A stretch of DNA of 7,496 nucleotides from Candidatus Hydrogenedentota bacterium (GCA_022706165.1 JAKJDA010000120.1:1-7496), one strand, 5' to 3'; numbered from the stretch's first letter, positions 1 through 6,371 are shown. Numbers and translations: made by a program. Notes: a model not told the origin generated them from the letters alone.

Positions 1-1
1 G

Positions 2-709
2 TTTCTCGATGCGGGCGTTGACGTCCTGGTCGAGAAGCCGATGGCGGCGAATACGGACGAAGCGGAGCGGATGGTCGCGTTGGCCCGACGGCATGGCCGC
101 ATCTTGCAAGTGGGGCATATCGAACGGTTCAACGGCGCCGTCATTGCGTTGTTCGAGGCTATCAAGCGGCCGCGCTTTATCGAGTGCCACCGCCTCAGTC
201 CGTATCCCAATCGCGGCGATGACGTGAGCGTCGTTCTCGATCTCATGATTCATGATCTCGAAATCGTCCTGGCGCTTGATGGTTCCGAACTGACATCGAT
301 GGATGCGGCGGGCGTGCCGGTGTTTTCGGAGTTCGAGGATATCGCCAATGTGCGGCTGCGTTTCGCGTCCGGCTGCGTGGCGAACTTGACGTGCAGTCGC
401 ATCTCGCTGGAGCGCATGCGCAAGATACGCATTTTTGAGCAGGACGCCTACCTCTCAACGGACTATAGCGATCAGGAGGTGCGGGTTTACCGGAAAAAAG
501 CCGGAAGTCCCCGATCCGTTCAGAACCCCATGGACCTGATATCCGTCGAGTCGCTTCCGGTTCATCGGGATGAGCCGCTCCGTCGCGAACTTGAGTCGTT
601 TGTCGCGTGCGTGCGCGATCGCGTCCGTCCGGTTGTTTCCGGAGAGGCCGGGCTTGCGGCGCTGCGCCTGGCGGAGCGCATTGAGGCGTTTATCCGCGCC
701 CAGCGTTGA
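2..709 (+). CDS. Gfo/Idh/MocA-family sugar-nucleotide oxidoreductase, GnnA-like (5' truncated by window)
   Basis: The reading frame is open from base 2, so the N-terminal Rossmann part with its GxGxxG loop (roughly 80-90 residues) lies outside the window. The visible 235 residues begin in the strand leading to the family's E-K-P motif (visible residues 11-13), whose Lys contacts NAD(P) and substrate. Then come a GHIERFN segment (38-44) and MIHD (82-85), whose His is at the usual catalytic position. GHIERFN, HRLSPYPNRGDDVSVVLDLM and the VANLTCSR/ERMRKIRIF stretch resemble the subgroup encoded in lpx clusters. Known members (GnnA) oxidise the 3-OH of UDP-GlcNAc so that GnnB can aminate it, giving 2,3-diamino lipid A. 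The family call is seen in the sequence; the GnnA role is inferred, since no lpx or gnnB gene lies in the window. The stop at 707-709 faces the DUF2007 gene. Confidence 0.85.
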   Translation, partial: FLDAGVDVLVEKPMAANTDEAERMVALARRHGRILQVGHIERFNGAVIALFEAIKRPRFIECHRLSPYPNRGDDVSVVLDLMIHDLEIVLALDGSELTSMDAAGVPVFSEFEDIANVRLRFASGCVANLTCSRISLERMRKIRIFEQDAYLSTDYSDQEVRVYRKKAGSPRSVQNPMDLISVESLPVHRDEPLRRELESFVACVRDRVRPVVSGEAGLAALRLAERIEAFIRAQR

Positions 710-724
710 CGCCCGAGGGGAAGA

Positions 725-744
725 CGGCGCCTTCACAAGCGTCG
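725..744. terminator. Weak hairpin between convergent genes
   Basis: In the 43-bp gap between two convergent genes, 725-733 can pair with 737-744 around a CAC loop. This gives about 8 pairs including one G-U, with C730 bulged. Neither side is followed by a clear T run, so it is at best a poor intrinsic terminator serving both strands. Confidence 0.25.
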
Positions 745-752
745 CGCGCTGT

Positions 753-1196
753 TCAGGTCGGCGCTTTCCCCAAGCGGAATAGCATGGCCAGCAACGCCAA
801 CACGGCCCAGAGAAAGATGCCTGTTCCAATGCCGGCAAAGGCGTAGGCCCACCAGGGCGGAGGTCGGCGCGCGGCCAAGGCGTCGGATGCGGCGGCCGCG
901 CGGTCGGCAGGGAGCATGGGCTCGTCCGGTTCGGCATCCGCAACCAGATCGGCGGTTGCGTCGGAGATGTCGTCGGGCAGTTCGGCGAGTTCGTCCAGAA
1001 CGCGCAGGGCGTCTTCAACTTCGGATTCGGGCACTTGCAGCTCGATGGGGATGGTGATCGCGGCAAAGCCTATGTAGGCGCCCGCGAGTTCGTTTTTGAG
1101 AAAAACCTGAAAACCGTTTTCTTCCAGCACGCCTCGGCAAAACCCGGCCTGAACCGAGTTCATGAAGGTTCGGATCGTCACCAATGCCTCGCTCAT
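753..1196 (-). CDS. DUF2007 domain protein with C-terminal membrane anchor
   Basis: This encodes 147 residues. Residues 3-70 match the DUF2007 (putative signal-transducing protein) pattern: an N-terminal LVTIRTF strand, a helix with VQAGFCRGVLEENG, then VFLKNE and the closing LQVPESEVEDALRVLDEL, a small alpha-beta fold. Residues 71-112 form an acidic, Ala/Pro-rich linker. Residues 115-140 (from PPWWAYAF to LLAMLF) form one hydrophobic helix followed by a short basic tail, so the domain is probably tethered to the inner face of the membrane by its C-terminus. The ATG at 1196 is preceded by AGGAG with 8-nt spacing, and the archease stop lies 15 nt upstream, so it is the last gene of that operon. 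The molecular function of DUF2007 is not known and I do not assign one. The hydrophobic segment could also mark a tail-anchored protein. Confidence 0.8.
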   Translation of the reverse strand: MSEALVTIRTFMNSVQAGFCRGVLEENGFQVFLKNELAGAYIGFAAITIPIELQVPESEVEDALRVLDELAELPDDISDATADLVADAEPDEPMLPADRAAAASDALAARRPPPWWAYAFAGIGTGIFLWAVLALLAMLFRLGKAPT

Positions 1197-1204
1197 GGCG
1201 GCTT

Positions 1205-1209
1205 CTCCT
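1205..1209 (-). promoter_or_regulatory. Shine-Dalgarno AGGAG for the DUF2007 gene
   Basis: AGGAG on the minus strand lies 8 nt before the ATG at 1196, inside the 15-nt gap after the archease stop. It supports this start and independent initiation within the operon. Confidence 0.75.
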
Positions 1210-1211
1210 CG

Positions 1212-1622
1212 CTATACGTCCAGCACGATGTTGGCGATCCAGCGGCCTTCGTGTCGCCGAACTTCGCAGCCGTGGTACGTGGCGGCTTTCACTTCGGCTG
1301 CACGATCGTCGGGCGAGCACAAGCAGCCTTCCAACTCGATATCGTAGCCGCCTTCCGTGCGCGGCGCGATGGTGAACAGATCGGCGACGAAGTGTTCCGT
1401 GTCGAGCAGGTAGATGAGGTCTTGCAAAAACCGGACCATGTATTCTTCGTGCGCGCGCGGCCCCGCGAGTTCGAGAACGCGACGCTCATTGCCGTGGCCT
1501 TCGTCGCGGACGAGCGCGACGGCATACAACGCCTGCGCGGCCGCAATGAGGAGTTCCTCGAAGGAATCCGCCTCGCATTCGTAGCGGATGTCGGCGGTGT
1601 GATTGTGAAAACTATACTCCAC
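1212..1622 (-). CDS. Archease, activator of RNA ligase RtcB
   Basis: The 136 residues span the whole archease family length. The diagnostic N-terminus reads HNHTADIRYECEADSFEELL (residues 6-25). The middle has VRFLQDLIYLLDTEHF (63-78), then VKAATYHGCEV (111-121) and the C-terminal VLDV. Acidic residues D11 and D135 match positions that bind metal in characterised archeases. In known systems archease lets the GTP-dependent ligase RtcB perform multiple turnovers in tRNA splicing or RNA repair by promoting guanylylation; it acts in the cytoplasm. The start is GTG at 1622 with only a weak GGGG upstream, and it overlaps the last 11 nt of the radical SAM gene, so translation is probably coupled to that gene. 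No rtcB is present in this window, which is unusual since the two genes are often neighbours; the partner may be elsewhere. An older proposal for archeases is a chaperone role for RNA methyltransferases. Confidence 0.9.
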   Translation of the reverse strand: MEYSFHNHTADIRYECEADSFEELLIAAAQALYAVALVRDEGHGNERRVLELAGPRAHEEYMVRFLQDLIYLLDTEHFVADLFTIAPRTEGGYDIELEGCLCSPDDRAAEVKAATYHGCEVRRHEGRWIANIVLDV

Positions 1623-3747
1623 GTTGCCCCGTACGCCTCAGGCGCGGTTTTGTCAAGAAATGCCATAGGAATCGAACGCCGACGACGAATTCAAACAGCA
1701 ACGCCTTGGGGAATTGGATCAGGTCGATGCCCCACACGCGTCCGCTTTTGATCCGCTCGAAAAGATCGCTTCGAAACGCATTGAATTGGCGCTGGCGCGC
1801 GACATATCGGATGACCATGTTCTCGTACCAGGCGACCAGGTTTTCGCTGATGTACTGTTCCGCCTTGATGACGCGCTCCCACGACGGGGTCCGCATGTCG
1901 AGCATGCGCACGTACGCGTCGATCTCGGCGGCTTTTGCGGTCAGGCGTTTGCGCATGCGAGCGCTCATGACGTGCGAGTTCGCGCTCAACGCGCGCAACC
2001 GCTCCGAGGCTGCGTGCAGCATCGCGCGCACGTCCCGCATGGCCATGTCGCAGCGCCCTCCCAGATCGCTCTCCATCACGCGATGCCGCATGTCGGCGAA
2101 CTTCGCGCGCAGATCCGCCAAGGTGCGCCAGCGGGGATCGTCGGTTTTGTGCGTCAGCAGCCAGATTTCCTGGAATTCGAAGAATATCTTCGCGTAGGTC
2201 TTGGCGCCCCAGGCGATGTCTTTGGCGCGACGCCATGCATATCGCAGCATGTTTTCGCGCGGGAACGTGGGGCGCCGCGTCGATCGCTCCTTGAGGCGCA
2301 TCAAGCCCGTGACCATGGGGTGGGAGTGCGCCACGGTGCAATAGCGGTACCAGATGTACGTGACGAACATCTTCCAGTAGAGGCTTTTGGGGGTGCGCAG
2401 CAGCGCCGTGACGATGGCCTCCTTGTTATACATCGCGTCCCAGGCTTCGTAGTAGGCCGCGCGCCATTCGCCGGGGGCGAAGTTCGGATGGCGGTAGGTC
2501 TCGTGGAAGCTATCGAGACTATTGAGGTCGGCGTCGATCGGGACGCGCTTTTTGACCATGCGTTTGTGATCGAGCGATCCCGGCAGAGGCGTGACCATGA
2601 AGAACGACGCCATGTCCGCTTTGACGTTGTCGCGCAACATGAGCACGTTCTGGCGGACCGATTCCGGCGTGTCGAAGGGAAGGCCGATCATGTAGGCGGC
2701 ATGGACGACGACTTCGGCGGCGCGCCATGCTTCGACCATGCTCGCGAATTCGTCGACCTTGTTCTGGGCTTTGCCTGTCGCAACGACGTTTTCGGGGTTG
2801 ATGGTCTCGATGCCGATGAATACGAGGTAACACCCGGCCTTCGAGGCTTTCTCGACGAAACCGGGGATGAGGTAGGCCTGGGTGTCGACTTGCATCATGA
2901 ATTGCACGTGGATGCCGCGCGCGCGCAGATCGATAAGACCGTTCAACACGGGCTCCCAGACGGGACTGCGCGCGAAATTGTCGTCGGTGAAGAAATAGAA
3001 CGTGATGCCGCGCGCGAAATTGTCCTCGATGCTGCGCAGGATGCACGCGGCGCTTCGGCTGCGCATCGTGCGGCCTTGCACGTTGATGACCGTGCAGAAC
3101 GAGCAGCCGTATGGGCAGCCGCGGCTCGTGTCGATCGTGCCCATGTCTTGGAAGACGAAATGCTTGAGGTAGTCGGTGTCGGGTTGTGGCACGGCGGCAT
3201 GCTCGAGCGAAGGCAGCTCGCCCACTTCGTACAGCGGCTTCATTTCGCCCATCAGGGCATCCCGCAAAAAGCCCTCCATGAAGCCTGGCGCTTCGGCTTC
3301 GCCTCGCACCAGCGACACGCCCTGATCGAGCAAATGCTGCAACTCGGGCGAGGGCGCGTCGAACATGGCCAGCACGCCGCTGACGTGAAAGCCGCCCACG
3401 GCCACTTGAATGCCTTCGGCGCGCAGTTTCAGGGCGAAATCGGTCGCGCGCGGGAACTGGTTGCTTTGTACGCCCACGATGCCGACGAGCAACTGGCTGT
3501 CCCGGTCGCGACGGCTGCTTTTGATAATGCGGGCAAGCGGCACGGCCTGCACCGTGTCGTCGTAGGTTTCCACGTCAACCACGGTGTCTGGCCCGAGCGC
3601 GCCCGAGCGGGCCGCGTCTTCGGTCAGGGTCTTCAGCGTGCACAGGGTGTTTGAAGGCAGGACGCCGCGCCAATAGCGCAGCACATACCCGTCGTCGTCG
3701 TAGCGGGACGGCAGGATATAGATTACTTTGAGTTTTCGCAAGGCCAT
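1612..3747 (-). CDS. B12-binding domain radical SAM protein with long C-terminal extension
   Basis: This encodes 711 residues. About 1-190 form a cobalamin-binding-type Rossmann region: VIYILPSRYDDDGY at the start, IVGVQSN, then the GGFH at 118-121. The classic DxHxxG motif is not evident, as in many class B radical SAM enzymes. The [4Fe-4S] motif CPYGCSFC places Cys at 211, 215 and 218. TIM-barrel landmarks follow: FFTDDNF (252-258), FIGIE (310-314) and MIGLPFDTPES (353-363). After about residue 450 comes an Arg-rich, mostly helical region that I do not recognise, with a hydrophobic segment near 682-698 before a basic tail. The substrate is unknown; relatives methylate unactivated carbons or rearrange rings. 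The ATG at 3747 is preferred over upstream codons because AGGAG lies 9 nt before it and the conserved N-terminus begins there. It is the first gene of the operon with archease and DUF2007. Confidence 0.88.
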   Translation of the reverse strand: MALRKLKVIYILPSRYDDDGYVLRYWRGVLPSNTLCTLKTLTEDAARSGALGPDTVVDVETYDDTVQAVPLARIIKSSRRDRDSQLLVGIVGVQSNQFPRATDFALKLRAEGIQVAVGGFHVSGVLAMFDAPSPELQHLLDQGVSLVRGEAEAPGFMEGFLRDALMGEMKPLYEVGELPSLEHAAVPQPDTDYLKHFVFQDMGTIDTSRGCPYGCSFCTVINVQGRTMRSRSAACILRSIEDNFARGITFYFFTDDNFARSPVWEPVLNGLIDLRARGIHVQFMMQVDTQAYLIPGFVEKASKAGCYLVFIGIETINPENVVATGKAQNKVDEFASMVEAWRAAEVVVHAAYMIGLPFDTPESVRQNVLMLRDNVKADMASFFMVTPLPGSLDHKRMVKKRVPIDADLNSLDSFHETYRHPNFAPGEWRAAYYEAWDAMYNKEAIVTALLRTPKSLYWKMFVTYIWYRYCTVAHSHPMVTGLMRLKERSTRRPTFPRENMLRYAWRRAKDIAWGAKTYAKIFFEFQEIWLLTHKTDDPRWRTLADLRAKFADMRHRVMESDLGGRCDMAMRDVRAMLHAASERLRALSANSHVMSARMRKRLTAKAAEIDAYVRMLDMRTPSWERVIKAEQYISENLVAWYENMVIRYVARQRQFNAFRSDLFERIKSGRVWGIDLIQFPKALLFEFVVGVRFLWHFLTKPRLRRTGQRGV

Positions 3748-3756
3748 GATGCATGA

Positions 3757-3761
3757 CTCCT
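3757..3761 (-). promoter_or_regulatory. Shine-Dalgarno AGGAG for the radical SAM gene
   Basis: AGGAG on the minus strand sits 9 nt before the ATG at 3747. This decides the start against an in-frame extension reaching 3831, whose extra 28 residues are Cys/Arg-rich and unlike the family. Confidence 0.8.
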
Positions 3762-3763
3762 CA

Positions 3764-3776
3764 GCGCCTGCGGCGC
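3764..3776 (-). other. Small GC hairpin just upstream of the ribosome binding site
   Basis: The leader of the radical SAM gene contains GCGCC-GCA-GGCGC, five G/C pairs with a 3-nt loop, ending 2 nt before AGGAG. It could modulate initiation, but no wider aptamer structure is visible and the leader is short. Confidence 0.35.
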
Positions 3777-3796
3777 ACAGGTCGCCTATTCTGGGA

Positions 3797-3805
3797 ATTG
3801 TAACA
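3797..3805 (-). promoter_or_regulatory. Candidate extended -10 promoter of the radical SAM operon
   Basis: The minus strand reads TGTTACAAT, an extended -10 (TGn plus TACAAT). No good -35 is found at 16-18 nt. Transcription from about 3790 would give a leader of roughly 43 nt containing the hairpin and AGGAG. It lies in the 102-nt gap after the upstream gene's stop, suggesting the operon is transcribed on its own. Confidence 0.45.
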
Positions 3806-3849
3806 CGATTGCGTCGGCATATGGTAGGCAATGGAGCAAGCGTCTGCCT

Positions 3850-4419
3850 TCAGCGGTCTTCGCTCGCCGCCACGAGGGCTTCGCGCAACTCTCGCAACGA
3901 CGGCAGCGTCGCGTCCACGTCATCAAGGCCGGCGCCAATCCAATGGAGAACGCTTTCCATGACATGCCGCCGCCATCGCACGGCGGGCCGCGAAATTTCA
4001 TCGCGCAGATACTGAACATCCCGCAGCAGGCGGCATCGCTCTTCGCCATCCAGCGGCGCGTAGTCGGCTTCGTTCACGAGTCGCTCCATCAACGCCGGCA
4101 CGGAGGCCAACGCCGCCTCCGTCTCGCCAGGGGCGGGCGGAAACCGGAGGTTGAACTCGAAGGCGTTCTCGACGATGTCGATGCCGTTCGCCGTGATGCG
4201 GGCCACGGCGAACATGGGCGGATTGTACCCCATCATCAGCTCGATGAAGCCCCGGTCGTGCAAATAATAGGCATTGCTCAAGAGTTCATGCCGCGTCAGC
4301 CCTTCGACCCCGTCCAAAAAATCCTCGGGCGTGAGCATGTCGTTCGGATCCTGCATGAACCGATCGTACAGAAGTTGCAGCAGCCGCCGGCGTATGGTCT
4401 TGGCATGAAGCGCGCTCAT
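3850..4419 (-). CDS. Uncharacterised 189-residue protein, winged-helix-like N-terminus
   Basis: I do not recognise a named family. Residues 5-22 form a basic helix (KTIRRRLLQLLYDRF). Residues 29-58 (LTPEDFLDG, then LTRHELLSNAYYLHDRGFIE) look like the helix pair of a winged-helix fold, where a recognition-type helix ends in an 'LxDRGFIE' turn. Residues 70-85 (FAVARITANGIDIVE) would be the wing strand and following helix, a pattern common in small bacterial wHTH proteins. Residues 100-189 are predicted helical and charged, with RPAVRWRRHVMESVLHWIG (144-162) the most distinctive part; this may be a dimerisation or partner-binding region. There is no signal peptide or membrane segment. The ATG at 4419 is the only start that keeps the conserved-looking N-terminus. 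It has no Shine-Dalgarno, but a -10-like hexamer lies 6 nt upstream. A DNA-binding or regulatory role is inference only. Confidence 0.75.
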   Translation of the reverse strand: MSALHAKTIRRRLLQLLYDRFMQDPNDMLTPEDFLDGVEGLTRHELLSNAYYLHDRGFIELMMGYNPPMFAVARITANGIDIVENAFEFNLRFPPAPGETEAALASVPALMERLVNEADYAPLDGEERCRLLRDVQYLRDEISRPAVRWRRHVMESVLHWIGAGLDDVDATLPSLRELREALVAASEDR

Positions 4420-4425
4420 GACCAG

Positions 4426-4434
4426 AGTATACCA
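4426..4434 (-). promoter_or_regulatory. Extended -10 promoter, leaderless start of the 189-residue gene
   Basis: The minus strand reads TGGTATACT, an extended -10 with TATACT at 4426-4431. Six nucleotides separate it from the ATG at 4419, so transcription would begin at or very near the A of the start codon. The -35 position (GGGTTT at 17-nt spacing) is poor. No ribosome binding site lies between. Confidence 0.5.
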
Positions 4435-4466
4435 GGATGGCGCGAAAGAAACCCTCTTTCGGGCCT

Positions 4467-4495
4467 TTGCGTTCGGATCCGCAGGGCGCTAGAAT
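4467..4495 (+). promoter_or_regulatory. truA promoter, probably leaderless
   Basis: TTGCGT (4467-4472), a 17-nt spacer and TAGAAT (4490-4495) make a plausible sigma-70-type promoter. The hexamer ends 6 nt before the truA ATG at 4502. The TAG inside it is also an in-frame stop, so truA cannot start further upstream. No Shine-Dalgarno is present. Confidence 0.5.
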
Positions 4496-4501
4496 CGCCG
4501 C

Positions 4502-5272
4502 ATGAACCTCGCGTCGCTTCATTGCAAAGCTATCGTCCGGTACGACGGGGTCGGTTTCTCGGGGTGGCAGGCGCAACCGGGACGACGCACCGTGCAGGGG
4601 GTGATCGAGGGAGCGCTGAGCCGGATTGCGGCGGAACGCGTTCGGATTCACGGGGCGGGCCGGACGGACGCCGGGGTGCATGCGCTGGGGCAGGTGTTCT
4701 CGTTCGCCTGGCCGGGCCGCATGCCGCTCGACACATTGCAGTATGCGTTGTGCCGGATGCTCGGGCCGGAAATTCGCATCGAGTCGATGGAAACGGTTTC
4801 GCCGGCGTTTCATGCACGAAAATCGGCGCGCGCGAAACGGTACGCGTATTGTCTTGAACTCGCGCGATCGCCCGATCCGTTTTCGGCGCGTTATGCGTGG
4901 TGCGTGCCGCCCGACCTCGACCTGACGCGTCTTGCCGGGCTCGCGCAACGGTTGGCGGGCACGCACGATTTTGCCGGGTTCCAGGGGGGGAAGTCGTCCG
5001 TCCAAAACACCGTGCGCACGCTTCATTCGATGGAATTGCTTCGAGGCGGGGTGATGAGGCCGCTGGACGCCGCGACGCTGTGGCGGCTGGAGTTCCACGG
5101 CAACGGTTTCTTGTACAAAATGGTCCGCAATATCACCGCGACGCTTGTCGATATTGCCCGGGGCGCATTGCCCGAATCGCGGCTCGACGAACGGCTGCGC
5201 GCCCCGGCCCCATTTCTCGGCCGCACGGCCCCCGGTCATGGCCTTTTCCTGCTGGACGTTTCCTACGATTGA
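4502..5272 (+). CDS. truA: tRNA pseudouridine(38-40) synthase TruA
   Basis: This encodes 256 residues, full length for bacterial TruA. It isomerises uridines 38, 39 and 40 in the tRNA anticodon arm to pseudouridine and works as a cytoplasmic homodimer. The N-terminal YDGVGFSGWQAQP (residues 14-26) and TVQGVIEGAL (30-39) are characteristic. The catalytic motif GRTDAGVHALGQV has its nucleophilic Asp at residue 56. Further landmarks are FHARKSARAKRYAY in the middle, HDFAGFQ with the following serine-rich turn, and NGFLYKMVRNI near the C-terminus. The ATG at 4502 is fixed by an in-frame TAG 12 nt upstream. The gene is divergent from the winged-helix-like gene and convergent with queA, with 6 bp between the stop codons. 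No essential residue appears missing. Confidence 0.97.
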   Translation: MNLASLHCKAIVRYDGVGFSGWQAQPGRRTVQGVIEGALSRIAAERVRIHGAGRTDAGVHALGQVFSFAWPGRMPLDTLQYALCRMLGPEIRIESMETVSPAFHARKSARAKRYAYCLELARSPDPFSARYAWCVPPDLDLTRLAGLAQRLAGTHDFAGFQGGKSSVQNTVRTLHSMELLRGGVMRPLDAATLWRLEFHGNGFLYKMVRNITATLVDIARGALPESRLDERLRAPAPFLGRTAPGHGLFLLDVSYD

Positions 5273-5278
5273 CGCCGT

Positions 5279-6301
5279 CTACAGGATCAGCATCGCGTCG
5301 CCGTAGGAATAGAACCGGAACTCCTCGCGAATGGCGTATTGGTATGCTTCGCGGACGAGATCGGTCCCCGCGAACGCACAGACGAGGGCCAGCAGACTTG
5401 AGCGGGGCAGGTGGAAGTTCGTCTGCAACGCGTCGATGGCATGTACCCGGTGCGGCGGGTGGATAAAACAATTCGTGGAGCCAGCGCCGGGAACGTATAG
5501 TCCGCCGCGATGCTGCGTTTCGAGCACGCGTGTGGCCGTGGTGCCGACGGCGATGATGCGACCGCCCGTGCGGCGGGTTTCCGTCAGCGTCGCGGCGGTT
5601 TCCTCGGGAAGATCGAAGTCCTCGGATTCCAGTTGGTGGTCCTCGACGCGTTCGGTCTGGATAGGCCGGAAGGTGCCGTATCCGACGTGCAACGTCAAAA
5701 ACGCGCGTCGCACGCCTGCCGCGTCGAGCGAGGCGAACACCTCCGGCGTGAAATGCAATCCGGCCGTGGGCGCGGCCACGGAACCCGGCGTGTGAGCGTA
5801 GACGGTCTGGTAGCGGGTCAGATCGCTCGCGTCGGGGCCATCGCGCTGGATATACGGCGGCAAGGGAACTTCGCCGCACGCTTCGAGCATCCGTATCACG
5901 TCAGGAACGTCGAAGCGCACCGTGCGCCGTCCGCCCGGCAACACGTCTCCGATGGCGATCCGGATATCCGAGCCGACGGTGACGACGGTTCCGGGCTTGA
6001 CGCGGGCCGAGGGGCGCACCAGCGCGCTCCACACGCCCGGCGTCTCTTCGTGCAGCAGGAATACCTCGACCTGTCCACCGGTGTCTTTCCGCGCGCGCAA
6101 TCGAGCCCGAATCACCCGGGTTTCGTTCAGCGCCATGCAGTCGCCGACGCGCAAGAACGACGCGATCTCGCGAAAGACGGCGGGGCGCATCGATCCTGTG
6201 GCGCGGTCCACGACCAGCAGACGCGACGCGTCGCGCCGGTCGGACGGATGCTGTGCGATCAGGCGCTCGGGCAGCGCGTAGTCCAGTTCACGAATGTCCA
6301 T
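5279..6301 (-). CDS. queA: S-adenosylmethionine:tRNA ribosyltransferase-isomerase QueA
   Basis: From the ATG at 6301 this gives 340 residues, the usual QueA length. It transfers and isomerises the ribosyl group of SAM onto preQ1 already inserted at tRNA position 34, forming epoxyqueuosine. Family signatures run through the whole protein: LPERLIAQHPSDRRDASRLLV (11-30), NETRVIRARL (59-68), the YQTVYAHTPGSVAAPTAGLHFT stretch (164-185), HVGYGTFRPI (205-214), TTATRVLE (254-261), and the FIHPPHRVHAIDALQTNFHLPRSSLL stretch (279-304). The C-terminus, FRFYSYGDAMLIL, is also typical. Two upstream in-frame starts (ATG at 6319, TTG at 6337) would add 6 or 12 unconserved residues and have no ribosome binding site. 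MDIRELDY is the usual QueA beginning. No other queuosine gene is visible in the window. Confidence 0.97.
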   Translation of the reverse strand: MDIRELDYALPERLIAQHPSDRRDASRLLVVDRATGSMRPAVFREIASFLRVGDCMALNETRVIRARLRARKDTGGQVEVFLLHEETPGVWSALVRPSARVKPGTVVTVGSDIRIAIGDVLPGGRRTVRFDVPDVIRMLEACGEVPLPPYIQRDGPDASDLTRYQTVYAHTPGSVAAPTAGLHFTPEVFASLDAAGVRRAFLTLHVGYGTFRPIQTERVEDHQLESEDFDLPEETAATLTETRRTGGRIIAVGTTATRVLETQHRGGLYVPGAGSTNCFIHPPHRVHAIDALQTNFHLPRSSLLALVCAFAGTDLVREAYQYAIREEFRFYSYGDAMLIL

Positions 6302-6309
6302 GGCCGCAC

Positions 6310-6337
6310 ACGATACCATGCGGGCGGGTTCTCGCAA
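6310..6337 (-). promoter_or_regulatory. Candidate queA promoter
   Basis: The minus strand has TTGCGA (6332-6337), a 16-nt spacer ending in TGG, and TATCGT (6310-6315). The hexamer ends 8 nt before the ATG at 6301, leaving a leader of only 0-2 nt. It overlaps the alternative upstream starts, which argues for the start at 6301. The -10 is less than ideal. Confidence 0.35.
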
Positions 6338-6340
6338 CAG

Positions 6341-6371
6341 CCGGGCGCGCTTGCCTTGGAAAGCGCGCCGG
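6341..6371 (-). terminator. Stem-loop after the DUF4097 gene
   Basis: An inverted repeat pairs 6344-6352 with 6361-6369, nine bp perfect (GGCGCGCTT / AAGCGCGCC), around an 8-nt loop. Two further pairs form outside a bulged G. It lies 13 nt past the DUF4097 stop and just before the queA promoter. The minus strand after it (CTGTTGCG) lacks a strong U tract, so termination may be partial or Rho-assisted. Confidence 0.5.

Noticed and set aside
1714..3654. A 646-codon open frame on the plus strand opposite the radical SAM gene
   Set aside because: It is an antisense shadow of a GC-rich gene. The translation is rich in His, Arg, Asp and Val with no family motifs, and the minus-strand frame has clear conserved motifs.
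1612..3831. Longer start for the radical SAM gene at 3831
   Set aside because: The additional 28 residues are unlike the family, would cover the candidate -10, and the AGGAG is placed correctly for 3747.
3748..3849. Possible cobalamin riboswitch ahead of the B12-dependent radical SAM gene
   Set aside because: The gap is only 102 nt and the likely leader about 43 nt, far too short. No B12-box-like segment is seen, only a 5-bp hairpin.
4286..5239. A 317-codon minus-strand frame opposite truA
   Set aside because: It covers both truA (unambiguous) and the 5' part of the 189-residue gene. Its composition is Arg/Pro-rich with no recognisable motif.
5240..5310. Bidirectional terminator between truA and queA
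   Set aside because: Only a GACG/CGTC repeat with a 1-nt loop spans the junction, which cannot form a stable hairpin.
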